Part shown: positions 33,731 to 42,115 of the stretch, in pieces
Position numbering within the stretch: the stretch's first letter is position 1
Layout: every line of letters starts with the position of its first letter
Assembly: GCA_050331295.1 (NCBI GenBank)
Contig: JBHJGZ010000008.1
Coordinates: forward strand, 1-64,000
Length of the DNA stretch: 64,000 nt
Reading direction: 5' to 3'
Origin: Kuafuiihalomonas sp050331295
GTDB lineage: Bacteria; Myxococcota; Kuafuiibacteriia; Kuafuiibacteriales; Kuafuiibacteriaceae
The notes under the pieces: model-generated
What the model was told of the DNA's origin: nothing
The model's input: the letters and a program-made list of their open reading frames with translations, nothing else
The model's database searches: none
Program-made: the position numbers and the translations under genes

Positions 33731-34536
33731 GTTCGCTGAGCTCCCTGTTCTTCTGGGCTCGGAATCGGAACGCAAAGCGCACCGAGTTCGGAATCCCAGC
33801 GCGCCGGGAGATGTCCGTGGGCGGCTTCGATGCGCCTCAACGCGAAGAACTCCCGAGCGTCGATCACTCGATCGCCGACGCGATTTCGTTGCTTCACAAG
33901 GACGCCACCGTCTGCCTGATCGACGGGAACGATCCACATCTCACCATCGCGCTCCATGAGAAGAGCACCCTCCCGACCATCGAAGTAGGCTTCATACACC
34001 GCGACGCTGATTCGTATCGAGCCCTGGTGTAACTCGAGGCTGACATCCTGGCCGGCGGGATGGCGTCGGACAGCGTGCTCGGCGATCAATGTGAGGGCTC
34101 GTCGGTAGACTTTCTCGAGCGCCGCTTCAACCGGCTGAGAAAGCTCGATTCCGTATTCGACCGTACTCACCTCGATCAGCCAGACCCGAACATCGTCGGG
34201 GAAGTCGTCCTTGAAGATACGGCGACCTGCACTCAGCGCATGGTCCCAGCGAAAGTCGTGGAGTGAAAACGTTGGCTGATGTTCCTGACGTAATTCGTCT
34301 CCGGGCACGTCGAAGACGGTGCCAGGAACATCACCGGTTCGCGCCGCGTCGATGATCAGCAAAGCATCACTCCCCCGAGCCTTGAACATCACGTCCACTC
34401 CGGCGGTACCGCAGTCGAACACTTGGATACCTGGGACCGGATGACGGCGCAGCCGCTCGCCCAATTTCTGGGCCAGCCGAACGCCTACGCCGTCGTCGCT
34501 TCGATTCAGGTTTCCGCAACCGATGATTGTGAGCAT
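33727..34536 (-). CDS. Hydrogenase maturation protease with a C-terminal extension
   Basis: A 269-residue protein. Residues 1-160 match the HybD/HycI endopeptidase family: GCGNLNRSDDGVGVRLA at the start, IIDAARTGD (Asp63) and SLHDF (His93), giving the nickel-sensing acidic and His ligands. This enzyme cuts the C-terminal tail from the nickel-loaded large subunit encoded just upstream. Residues from about 165 to 269 form an extra domain rich in beta-type sequence (GALLMERDGEMWIVPVDQADGG), which I do not recognise and which typical 150-180 residue proteases lack. It starts 26 bp after hhyL. Confidence 0.88.
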   Translation of the reverse strand: MLTIIGCGNLNRSDDGVGVRLAQKLGERLRRHPVPGIQVFDCGTAGVDVMFKARGSDALLIIDAARTGDVPGTVFDVPGDELRQEHQPTFSLHDFRWDHALSAGRRIFKDDFPDDVRVWLIEVSTVEYGIELSQPVEAALEKVYRRALTLIAEHAVRRHPAGQDVSLELHQGSIRISVAVYEAYFDGREGALLMERDGEMWIVPVDQADGGVLVKQRNRVGDRVIDAREFFALRRIEAAHGHLPARWDSELGALCVPIPSPEEQGAQRT

Positions 34537-34562
34537 CTCGGGTGATTGAGGTCTGGGTGAGT

Positions 34563-36158
34563 CTATGCGGTACGGAACTTCGCGAGCTGCTTCCCCGTCT
34601 TCTTATCGTAAGCGTGGACGGTGCATACGAGACACGAATCGAATGAACGGGCCACATGTCCGACTTCGACGGGATCGTTCTTGTTGGCGATGGGTGTTCC
34701 CATCAACGCCTCTTCGATGGGGCCTCGCTTCTCTTGTTCATCCCTTGGACCAACGTTCCACGTGGTAGGTGCGACGATCTGATAGTTCTTGATCTTGCCG
34801 CCTTCGATCTCGATCCAGTGGGCGAGCGCGCCTCGAATGGCTTCGGTCGCACCCCAACCGCGACCGTCTCTTGGTTTGGGCTTGATGTAGAACGGGTCAT
34901 CCAGCCGAAACTCCCGCAGGCACCGCTCCGCCTGTCGATAGAGCTTTATGGTCTCGTGCATGCGGGCGATCTGTCGCAGGTGAAGACTCGGTCCTCCCAT
35001 TGCCTTGAACATGCTGTAGACGAAGGGGTCGTGATGCTGCCACCCATGTCCGTGTCGGCCCCCGGCCACCATCTGACGGGCGAAGGGTCCGGCTTCACAG
35101 CGACCGAGTTCTAGGTCGCTGACCGCGGTACACCAGGAGTAGTTCCCATCGAATCGGGTCTCGTTGTTGGGAATCGCTGCGGTGGTCCGATCGTACGGGT
35201 GCACCTGCCCAGGCGCCTCGTCATACCATGCGTGCTTCGTGCTCTCGCGAACCCTGGTCTGTTCCATGGTGACCCAAGAGTCGGTTCCGCCGTCGTAAAT
35301 GCCGCTCTTCATGATGACCGCGTCATTTCGGCCTTCGATGGTAGGTCGCTGGTAGCGGTCTTCGTGTGGAAGATAGCCCCAAGTGATGTAGCGACCGACC
35401 CCGGCTCCATACTTGTCGAGCCCGTAGTCCAGTCCTGCCTTATAGTAGACCGCCAGGTCCGAGTTGGCGTGTTCCGGCTTCTCGTCCATCCATGCCATGA
35501 AGTCGTCGTAGCTTTGGATCTCTTCGTAGCGCTCGAGGGAGCAGCCCAACCAGCACGGCTCGAGCCAGTTACGCCGGAAATATTCGAGAATGGACCACGA
35601 CCGGGTGATGTCGGTGAGGGTTGGTGAGCACATCACGCCCCCCGGGACCATGTACGACGAGTGTGGCCACTGGCCGCCCAGGAGCGCGTAGATCTCGACG
35701 GGCTTGCCCGAGATGGTCACACCCAGCTCGTATGAGGTTCCGGTGAACGGCGCGAACCGTTTGACGCACTCGGAGTAGTACGGAGAGTCCTTATACTTCT
35801 CGTTCACCATGTCGATGGCGTAAAGGCCATAGAAGTAACGTGGCTGGCTTTGAAGGCTCTCTACGATCTGGCCGAGGTTACGCGCGATGATGGCGTTCCG
35901 AGGCACCTCGGCTTCGTACGCGGTGTCCAACGCCCACGCCGCGCAGGTCAGATGCGAGGCGCCGCAGATGCCGCATGCGCGAGGCGTCACGACGAGTCCC
36001 GCTTGAGGATCCTTGCCACGGAGGATCAGCTCGAACCCGCGGAACATTTCCGCTTGGGTCCAAGCATTGACAACGGTCCCGTTGTCGATCTCGACCCGTA
36101 CGTCGAGGTCACCTTCAACGCGGCCTACAGGAGAAATATCGAGTGTTTCGGTCGCCAT
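34563..36158 (-). CDS. hhyL: [NiFe]-hydrogenase large subunit, group 1h-like
   Basis: A 531-residue catalytic subunit. The L1 motif RACGICGASHL and L2 motif DSCLVCTVHA supply the four Cys that hold the Ni-Fe centre. The L2 motif has Ser where most group 1 enzymes have Pro, as I recall for group 1h (actinobacterial-type) enzymes. ISPVGRVEGDLDV carries the conserved Glu near the active site. After the last His a short tail (AYDKKTGKQLAKFRTA) remains, the part expected to be removed by the maturation protease. It lies 40 bp downstream of the small subunit gene. Group 1h enzymes oxidise H2 at very low, even atmospheric, concentration; that activity is inferred. Confidence 0.94.
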   Translation of the reverse strand: MATETLDISPVGRVEGDLDVRVEIDNGTVVNAWTQAEMFRGFELILRGKDPQAGLVVTPRACGICGASHLTCAAWALDTAYEAEVPRNAIIARNLGQIVESLQSQPRYFYGLYAIDMVNEKYKDSPYYSECVKRFAPFTGTSYELGVTISGKPVEIYALLGGQWPHSSYMVPGGVMCSPTLTDITRSWSILEYFRRNWLEPCWLGCSLERYEEIQSYDDFMAWMDEKPEHANSDLAVYYKAGLDYGLDKYGAGVGRYITWGYLPHEDRYQRPTIEGRNDAVIMKSGIYDGGTDSWVTMEQTRVRESTKHAWYDEAPGQVHPYDRTTAAIPNNETRFDGNYSWCTAVSDLELGRCEAGPFARQMVAGGRHGHGWQHHDPFVYSMFKAMGGPSLHLRQIARMHETIKLYRQAERCLREFRLDDPFYIKPKPRDGRGWGATEAIRGALAHWIEIEGGKIKNYQIVAPTTWNVGPRDEQEKRGPIEEALMGTPIANKNDPVEVGHVARSFDSCLVCTVHAYDKKTGKQLAKFRTA

Positions 36159-36198
36159 GGTTTGTGCTCTGCTTCTGTTTTCCGGTGAATTCGTCCGT

Positions 36199-37161
36199 TC
36201 AAACGACGAACATGTCTTCCTTGGACCAATCGGGAGCGTTGGCCTTGCCCGCGCCGACCATCGTCAAATAGGACCGCTTGCTCATTCCGGGCGGGACCTC
36301 ATTCGGCAAACCGAGAGTCGTCGGAGTTTGAAACACGGTTCCGGGCATCAGGTCGTGGTGCGGAAACTCCGGTTCCGTACACCCGATGCACGGCATGCCG
36401 GCGCGCGTTTTGGACGACTGACGGTTCCAAAGAATGCGATTGCACGGTGAGCGAGTGAAGGGTCCACGACATCCCAAATCATAGAACAGACACCCCTTCC
36501 GCTGCCCGAACTCCGTCGTCGATACCTTGTACGCAAAATGCATGTTCCGCGTGCATCCGGTTTGGGTGAAACTCGTGAAGAAGGTCTTGGGACGTTGATA
36601 CTCGTCGAGACCGATTTCGCCCCCTCGTCCGGTCGCCAAAGCCACAATGATCTGGGTGATCCAGTCGGGGTGAGCTGGACAGCCCGGAACGTTGATGACG
36701 GGCAATCCGGCTTTCGAGCGGAACTCTGCGCCGAGATAGCCGCCGGCCGCCTTCTTGTGGAACTGCATTCCGGTGGAGTCCGAGGGATTTGGCGGAAGAG
36801 CAGGAATACCTCCGTACGTTGCACAGTCACCGATGGCGACAACATAGCCTGCGGCGTTGGACAGGTCTCGAACCCACTCCATCATCGGACGGCTCGCGAA
36901 TCGATTCCAATGGCCGGTGCCATTCGGTGCCTGGATCACGGTTCCTTCAAAGACGAACACGTCGAGGTTGATCTTCCCAGAAACGCAGTCTTCGAGGATG
37001 GTTTGAACGTTTGGGCCCAGTTCCATTCCGAGCGATGGATGCCACAAGAGGTTCATTCCGAAGTCCGTCACGAGGTCTACCGCGCTGGGCTCTTCCGCAT
37101 TCAAGAAGGACATCGTGTTTCCAGAGCAGGCGCCGCCTTGCAGCCACAGTACGTTGGTCAT
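36199..37161 (-). CDS. hhyS: [NiFe]-hydrogenase small subunit, group 1h-like
   Basis: A 320-residue Fe-S subunit without the Tat signal peptide that membrane uptake hydrogenases carry, so it is probably cytoplasmic-side. It starts MTNVLWLQGGACSGNTMSFL. The usual CxxC of the proximal cluster is reduced to a single Cys (CSGN), and an Asp-containing segment follows (AVDLVTDFGMN). This agrees with the 3Cys-1Asp proximal cluster known for the Ralstonia actinobacterial-type enzyme. GDCATYGGIP and NVPGCPAHPDW give the other proximal Cys; further Cys for medial and distal clusters lie in the C-terminal third. The ATG at 37161 has AGAGAG upstream; an upstream in-frame start at 37260 is rejected. Confidence 0.94.
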   Translation of the reverse strand: MTNVLWLQGGACSGNTMSFLNAEEPSAVDLVTDFGMNLLWHPSLGMELGPNVQTILEDCVSGKINLDVFVFEGTVIQAPNGTGHWNRFASRPMMEWVRDLSNAAGYVVAIGDCATYGGIPALPPNPSDSTGMQFHKKAAGGYLGAEFRSKAGLPVINVPGCPAHPDWITQIIVALATGRGGEIGLDEYQRPKTFFTSFTQTGCTRNMHFAYKVSTTEFGQRKGCLFYDLGCRGPFTRSPCNRILWNRQSSKTRAGMPCIGCTEPEFPHHDLMPGTVFQTPTTLGLPNEVPPGMSKRSYLTMVGAGKANAPDWSKEDMFVV

Positions 37162-37299
37162 GTATCTCTCTTTTCTCCCGCTGGTCCGTGGTTGAGGCGC
37201 ACGAACGACGCACGAAGGCTTACGCAATTGCGGCGGGCTTGGATACCCCCCTCTTCTCAATGACTTATTGCATCAACGACGATTTCGCCCGTGCTCGGA

Positions 37300-37386
37300 T
37301 TTCGAACCGCCCATACGGTTCGAAAAGGGTTCTAAAAGGTTCGGTTCAACCAGCTACGGGTTCGAATGACGAAAAAGAGGTTCGAA
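37300..37386. promoter_or_regulatory. Inverted repeat plus phased GGTTC array upstream of hhyS
   Basis: A perfect inverted repeat has arms TTTCGAACCG (37300-37309) and CGGTTCGAAA (37316-37325) around CCCATA. Further GGTTC elements in the same direction start at 37328, 37338, 37343, 37359 and 37379. Counting from the repeat's right arm at 37317, the offsets are 11, 21, 26, 42 and 62 bp, mostly multiples of about 10.5. The copies at 37317, 37359 and 37379 share the full GGTTCGAA. The site lies about 140 bp upstream of hhyS and about 50-110 bp upstream of the divergent zinc-ribbon gene. It is a probable binding site for a regulator of the hydrogenase unit. No -24/-12 sigma-54 element was found nearby. 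Confidence 0.6.
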
Positions 37387-37431
37387 CGCGCGCACTTTGA
37401 CTCCCCCGTTGCGTGCCGCCACCTTCCGAAC

Positions 37432-37671
37432 ATGCCGAACGACGATCTGTCCCGGCTGCTGCGGGGCGACCACCGGCGGCCCGGCGAAGGGTACAAAGAC
37501 TTGGGAGTGTCGAAGCTGGCCCGAGCCCTGAGCGTGAGGCCACAGCTCTACGGGAAATGGTGTGTGCCATGCGGAGGGATTTGGTTCGGCTTGGCGGGCG
37601 AAGCGCAGTGTCCGTCGTGCGGCGGACGCGCCAGCGGTCGAGGGGCGATCCAGAAGGTTCCGGAGCCGTGA
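37432..37671 (+). CDS. Small zinc-ribbon protein
   Basis: A 79-residue protein with two CxxC knuckles (Cys44/47 and Cys60/63) 12 residues apart, the pattern of a zinc ribbon (KWCVPCGGIWFGL...CPSCGG). The N-terminal half is basic (LLRGDHRRPGEGYKDLGVSKLARAL) and could contact nucleic acid. Codon third positions are strongly G/C, supporting coding. No clear ribosome-binding site precedes the ATG at 37432, and an upstream ATG at 37366 is possible. It is divergent from the hydrogenase unit, shares the GGTTC array with it, and converges on the BON-LysM gene. Function unknown. Confidence 0.5.
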   Translation: MPNDDLSRLLRGDHRRPGEGYKDLGVSKLARALSVRPQLYGKWCVPCGGIWFGLAGEAQCPSCGGRASGRGAIQKVPEP

Positions 37672-37690
37672 GCCTGCTCTCGAACGAGAG

Positions 37691-38218
37691 CTAGGAGAGC
37701 GGTGGAATTCGAAGAACTTGACCCGGATAGATGAGGTCTGGGTCCTTCAACATGGGCTTGTTGGCCTCGAAGATGACGGGGTACTTCATCGCATCTCCGT
37801 AGACCTCCTTGGCAATCTTGGAGAGCGTGTCGCCCTTGACCACGGTGTGAAAGTGAGCCTGCGGTTCGGGGTGCGCCACCGAAAGCTGGTCGTCGACCTG
37901 TGCGATGCCCTCGGTATTGCCGACCACCAGGACGATCTTTTCTCGATCTGCTTGCGTCTCGACCGAACCGCGAAGCGTAGCTCGACCCGCCGCCGCGTCG
38001 AAAGCCACGTCGAGCTGCTCGGTCGAAAAGCCGTGTGAAGCCACAACGGCCTTCAGCTTCTCCGAGGTTTCTCGGTTGTATTGCTCGATCTGAGCGCGGT
38101 ACTGCGCCTTTGCTTCTTCGGCGGCTGCTGCTTCTGCCGCCGCAGCTTCCTCTGCTTTTTTGGCGCCGTCCCCGAAGACCGACGCGCCCGCCTCTTTCAC
38201 AAAATCGAAGATTCCCAC
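37691..38218 (-). CDS. BON-LysM protein similar to Kbp/YgaU
   Basis: A 175-residue protein. A short N-terminal helix (VGIFDFVKEAGASVFG) and an Ala/Glu-rich linker precede a BON domain (about 55-115, ATLRGSVETQADREKIVLVVGN). A C-terminal LysM domain follows (about 125-172, HTVVKGDTLSKIAKEVYGDAMKYPVIFEANKP...YPGQVLRIP). The arrangement is that of Escherichia coli Kbp/YgaU, a cytoplasmic K+-binding protein. No signal peptide is seen, so a cell-wall role is unlikely. The GTG at 38218 gives the typical G(I/L)FDF beginning and is preferred to a start at 38254. Confidence 0.82.
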   Translation of the reverse strand: MGIFDFVKEAGASVFGDGAKKAEEAAAAEAAAAEEAKAQYRAQIEQYNRETSEKLKAVVASHGFSTEQLDVAFDAAAGRATLRGSVETQADREKIVLVVGNTEGIAQVDDQLSVAHPEPQAHFHTVVKGDTLSKIAKEVYGDAMKYPVIFEANKPMLKDPDLIYPGQVLRIPPLS

Positions 38219-38264
38219 GGGCCGAGCCCTAGCACACCGCCGAGAGCATGCCACGTGGCCGACA

Positions 38265-40541
38265 CTAGGATTGTGCGCGGCGACGATCCGGTGCCACCAA
38301 CCCGATACACCGGTTCAGGGCTTCGAACAGGACCTCGACGGACTCGAATCGATGCTCGGGTCGGCGCTGCATGCAGGTCCGAACCAGATCCCTGATCTCC
38401 TTTCGAAGGTCCAATTCCGGGGGAAGTTCAGGGGGCGGCTTGTTCACGCGACGAATGAGTGCGTCCAAGGTGCCGCCGTAGGGTGCTTGCCCCGCCAACA
38501 TTTCGTAGAGCATTGCGCCGAGCGAGAAGATGTCCGCTCGCGTGTCCGCGTCTTTGCCGCGGGCCTGCTCCGGCGCCATGTACTTCATGGTTCCGACCAT
38601 CATTCCGGCTTGGCTGTCGTCACTGACGAGACGCGCAACTCCAAAATCCGTCAGCCGGACCTGGGCGCTCTTATCCACCATGACATTCGTGGGTTTGACG
38701 TCCCGGTGGACGATTCCGGCTTCGTGGACCGCTCCGAGTGCGGCAGCGACGTCGCGGGCGATCCGGAGCGCGAGGTACGTACCGAGAGGGCCCTTCTTGA
38801 CCAGTTCCCGCAACGTTCGCCCCTTGAAGTACTCCATGGCGATGAAGGTGAGACCGGCTTCGTGACCGAAGTCGTAGATGGCGAGGCAGTTCGCATGCCG
38901 TACGCGTGCCGCGAGACGAGCCTCCCGCAGAAACCGAGCGAGGGCTGTATCGTCGGGCTCGAGTCCATCGGACAGGACCTTGATGGCGACCTCTCGATCC
39001 AATACCTGGTCCCGTGACAGATAGACTTGAGCCTGCGCCCCGCGACCGATCCTTCGTTCCAAGCGAAAGCGGTCTCTCAGCACCGTCCCCAATAACTCGT
39101 CCGGGCTCGATGACCGGCGGTGAAGGTTGGTTCGAGGCGGGACAGGATTCGTCGCATCCGACAGGACCAAATCCGAGACCGCCACCGGCGGAAGCGTGGT
39201 CGACTGAAAGCCGGGAATCGAAAGGTCTTGCGTGATCTCGCTGAACGACACCGCTCCACCCGCGAAGACCATCGGGCCGGCGTAGGGGGTCGGCGTGTGC
39301 CGATCCCGGGGAGAAAACGGGGATCGGTCGCTTTCCCGAAGCCTTTCCAGTCGGAGAGCGACGTCTCGATGCTCGGGCTCGAACGCTGAGACGGTCCGGT
39401 ACGCGTTGCGCGCTCCCGCAAGATAGCCTTCCCGCTCCAGCAGCCGTCCATATTGATACATGGCTGGGACGTGGGCTGGCGTGGGTGCGACGCCGACGAA
39501 CAAGTCTTGGAGTACCGCGATGGCGCGCTTGGTCTCCCCGCGTTCGGCCAACACTTCGCCGAGCATGGTTCGCGCCGCCAGGTGATCGGAGGAATCCGGC
39601 GTAACCTGCTCCAGGTAGCGAATCGCCTCTTCGTAGCGGGCGTTGTCGCCGGCTCGAGCCCGCGCAAGCACCCCGACCGCGGCTTCGAGATATCGGGCGG
39701 CCCTGGCCCGCTCCGCGATCTGCGGCTCCTTCGCTTGAACGCGGGTACGAAGCATTTGGGCCTCCTCGGCGCGTCCGGCGCGCTCCAGGCACCCGACGGC
39801 GGCGTCGAAGTCACCGAGGCGCTCGTAGAGTCGCGCCGCCGTGTCCCAGAGCTCGCCTCGTGAGGCGGCTACGGCCGCGCGCTTCGTATCACCGCCCAAC
39901 TCGAAGAGGCGGACCGCTTCGAAAGGAACCTGCGCTTCCATGTAATGCTCTGCAGCATCCAGCAGGCGGCCTTCCCGCTCGGCGTGGCGCGCCAGCAGTT
40001 CATGATGTCCTCGCTGGTCGCCGGCCCGTCGAGCCACGTCGGCAGCCGAGAGGAGATCGCCGAGCTCGAGAAACATCCGGCGCGCTTCGTCATGGCGCCC
40101 GTTCTGAGCCAGCATCCCGGCTGCATGGGCAAGGTCGCCGCCCCAACGCAGCACCTGGACCGCTCGGTCCAGCTTTCCGATGTGGGCGTAGAGGTCGGCT
40201 GCGCGTCGACAGGCCTGGGCCGCCGAGGCGCGGTCGAGTCGGGTGCGGGCTTGCCCGGCCAGGGCTGCGACCCACAGGTCCGCCGCGCGCTCCGGGTCGC
40301 CGGCCTGCTCGCAATACTCGGCCGCGCGGTGGATGTCGCCCGAACCCTCCGCGACCCGCGCCGCCAGGTCGGGTCGTCCGTACCGGTCGGCCAAGGCATA
40401 GGCCTCTTGGAACCGTTCGGCCTCCACCAGCCGCTTCACCACCTCGACCAGGCGCGCATCATCGGGACCCGCGCCGGAGGCGGAGAGATCCCGCAACGCA
40501 GCTTCGATCTCCAGATCGGATGGCGGCCCGTCGGCGTTCAC
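38265..40541 (-). CDS. Ser/Thr protein kinase with an N-terminal TPR-like superhelix
   Basis: A 758-residue protein. Residues about 25-400 are a helical repeat array (for example RAAEYCEQAGDPERAADLWVAAL, TAARLYERLGDFDAAVGCLERAG). A Ser/Pro-rich linker (about 405-485) leads to a Hanks-type kinase domain. The kinase motifs are the glycine loop IGRGAQAQVYLSRD, VAIK (Lys521), Glu540, HRDVKPTN, DFG (632-634) and APE. The catalytic set is complete. The kinase is C-terminal and no TM segment is visible; many bacterial kinases have the reverse order with a TM. It has a GTG start and is divergent from mpl. It is followed on the minus strand by the BON-LysM gene. The substrate is unknown. Confidence 0.9.
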   Translation of the reverse strand: MNADGPPSDLEIEAALRDLSASGAGPDDARLVEVVKRLVEAERFQEAYALADRYGRPDLAARVAEGSGDIHRAAEYCEQAGDPERAADLWVAALAGQARTRLDRASAAQACRRAADLYAHIGKLDRAVQVLRWGGDLAHAAGMLAQNGRHDEARRMFLELGDLLSAADVARRAGDQRGHHELLARHAEREGRLLDAAEHYMEAQVPFEAVRLFELGGDTKRAAVAASRGELWDTAARLYERLGDFDAAVGCLERAGRAEEAQMLRTRVQAKEPQIAERARAARYLEAAVGVLARARAGDNARYEEAIRYLEQVTPDSSDHLAARTMLGEVLAERGETKRAIAVLQDLFVGVAPTPAHVPAMYQYGRLLEREGYLAGARNAYRTVSAFEPEHRDVALRLERLRESDRSPFSPRDRHTPTPYAGPMVFAGGAVSFSEITQDLSIPGFQSTTLPPVAVSDLVLSDATNPVPPRTNLHRRSSSPDELLGTVLRDRFRLERRIGRGAQAQVYLSRDQVLDREVAIKVLSDGLEPDDTALARFLREARLAARVRHANCLAIYDFGHEAGLTFIAMEYFKGRTLRELVKKGPLGTYLALRIARDVAAALGAVHEAGIVHRDVKPTNVMVDKSAQVRLTDFGVARLVSDDSQAGMMVGTMKYMAPEQARGKDADTRADIFSLGAMLYEMLAGQAPYGGTLDALIRRVNKPPPELPPELDLRKEIRDLVRTCMQRRPEHRFESVEVLFEALNRCIGLVAPDRRRAQS

Positions 40542-40720
40542 GGAGATTGCAGCTAAACCATAGGCTGCCGGGATGGCGCCAGATACCGACCGCTAACTTC
40601 CCGAGCCGCGGCTCTTTCCAGGTGAGCCAGTGTGGGACAAGCCGGCCGCGAGAGGCGGGCGCCTACCGCGACGCTCGGCCGTGCCCGCGGGCCGTACTTG
40701 CGCTCGTCGTCGCGCCTTCT

Positions 40721-42115
40721 ATGGTCGCCGACGTGAACATTCATCTGGTGGGGGTCTGCGGGACCGGCATGGGAAGCTTCGCCGGCCTGCTTCAGCGCGT
40801 CGGCCACGTGGTTCGGGGGAGCGATGCCGCAGCCTTCCCCCCGATGTCGATCAAGTTGGCCGCATGGGGCATCGAAGTCCGGTCTCCTTACCGGGCAGAA
40901 AACCTGGACCCTGTCCCCGAACTCGTGGTCATCGGCAACGCGATCCGGCGCACCAACCCGGAGGCTCAGGCCGTGGTCCAGAGGGGCCTGCGCCATACGT
41001 CATTCCCGGCGGCCCTCAGCGATATGTTTCTGCGCCAACGCCATCCGGTGGTGGTTGCCGGGACCCATGGCAAGACCACGACGACCTCGATGATCGCGCA
41101 CCTCTTGGTCGAAGCGGGGCTCGACCCTTCGTTCTTGGTGGGCGGGATTCCGACAAACTTTGGCGAAGGTTTTCGCCTGGGCGGAGGACCCCACTTCGTG
41201 GTGGAGGGAGACGAGTACGACAGTGCTTTCTTCGACAAGCGTCCGAAGTTCCTCCACTATCGTCCGCAAACGCTGATCTTGACGTCGCTCGAGTACGACC
41301 ACGCGGACATCTACCCCGACCTCTCCTCCATCGTGGCCCAATTCCGAAACCTGATCGCTCTGGTTCCACCCGACGGTTTGATTTTGGCCGCGGCCGATTC
41401 GACCAACCTCCCGTTGGAGGCGGCTCGGGCGCCGGTCGTCTTCTACGGTCGTTCTCACGCCCGGCACGCGTCGCTGGGCCAGGCGTGCGCGATGGCCACC
41501 GAGGTGACCCATGAGTCGATTCATACCCGATTCACCTTGGATGGACAGCGCTTCGAAATGCGGTTGGCTGGAGGGTTCAACGTGGACAACGCGGTTGCCG
41601 CCATTCACGTGGCGCGCAGTCTCGGCGTACCCCTTTCGACCTCCGCGCGGAGTCTCGCCTCCTTCGAAGGGGTGCTGAGGCGACAGACGATCCGAGCGGA
41701 GGTGCGCGGGATTCGGCTCATCGACGACTTCGCTCATCATCCGACCGCGGTCCGGGCCACGCTCGAAGGGCTTCGTCCACAGGTTCGAGGACGTCTCCTC
41801 GCGGTCTTCGAACCCCGCACCGCCACCAGCGCCCGTCGGATTTTTCAAGAGGCCTTCGCGGGCGCGTTCGACGGAGCCGATGAAGTGATCATTGCTCCGG
41901 TCGGACGGCCGGAACTCGCAGACCACGAACGACTGGATGTCCAGCGCCTTGCCCAGGACATCCGGGCTCGCGGAACGCCCGCCCATGCGCTCTCCAGCGT
42001 GCACGAAATCGTGACCCATCTTGCCGCCGAGGCTCGGTCCGGAGACGCCCTCGTGTTCATGAGCAACGGAGACTTCGGTGGAATTCATGACCTGATGGAG
42101 GCGGCCCTTCGATGA
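40721..42115 (+). CDS. mpl: UDP-N-acetylmuramate:L-Ala-gamma-D-Glu-meso-DAP ligase (murein recycling)
   Basis: A 464-residue Mur ligase-family enzyme that rejoins recycled murein tripeptide to UDP-MurNAc. It begins NIHLVGVCGTGMGSFAGLL, has the ATP loop GTHGKTTTTSMIAHLL, and the Mpl-type VEGDEYDSAFFDKRPKFLHY. HHPTA, corresponding to the DFAHHPTAV motif, comes later. Length agrees with Mpl. The ATG at 40721 is chosen, though GTG at 40733 is also possible. It overlaps the MATE gene as ATGA. In the 179-bp upstream gap a 12-bp palindrome, GAGCCGCGGCTC (40603-40614), is seen. Confidence 0.93.
   Translation: MVADVNIHLVGVCGTGMGSFAGLLQRVGHVVRGSDAAAFPPMSIKLAAWGIEVRSPYRAENLDPVPELVVIGNAIRRTNPEAQAVVQRGLRHTSFPAALSDMFLRQRHPVVVAGTHGKTTTTSMIAHLLVEAGLDPSFLVGGIPTNFGEGFRLGGGPHFVVEGDEYDSAFFDKRPKFLHYRPQTLILTSLEYDHADIYPDLSSIVAQFRNLIALVPPDGLILAAADSTNLPLEAARAPVVFYGRSHARHASLGQACAMATEVTHESIHTRFTLDGQRFEMRLAGGFNVDNAVAAIHVARSLGVPLSTSARSLASFEGVLRRQTIRAEVRGIRLIDDFAHHPTAVRATLEGLRPQVRGRLLAVFEPRTATSARRIFQEAFAGAFDGADEVIIAPVGRPELADHERLDVQRLAQDIRARGTPAHALSSVHEIVTHLAAEARSGDALVFMSNGDFGGIHDLMEAALR

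Noticed and set aside
37162..37300. Possible sigma-54 promoter for the hydrogenase operon
   Set aside because: No GG-N10-GC element of -24/-12 type was found between the inverted repeat and hhyS. A sigma-70 box was also not convincing, so no promoter is called.
40590..40660. Sequence with a 12-bp palindrome and GTGTGGGACA resembling the end of the repeat at 13768-13875
   Set aside because: Only about 10 bases match the repeat and the rest does not align, so a shared repeat family is not supported from this window.
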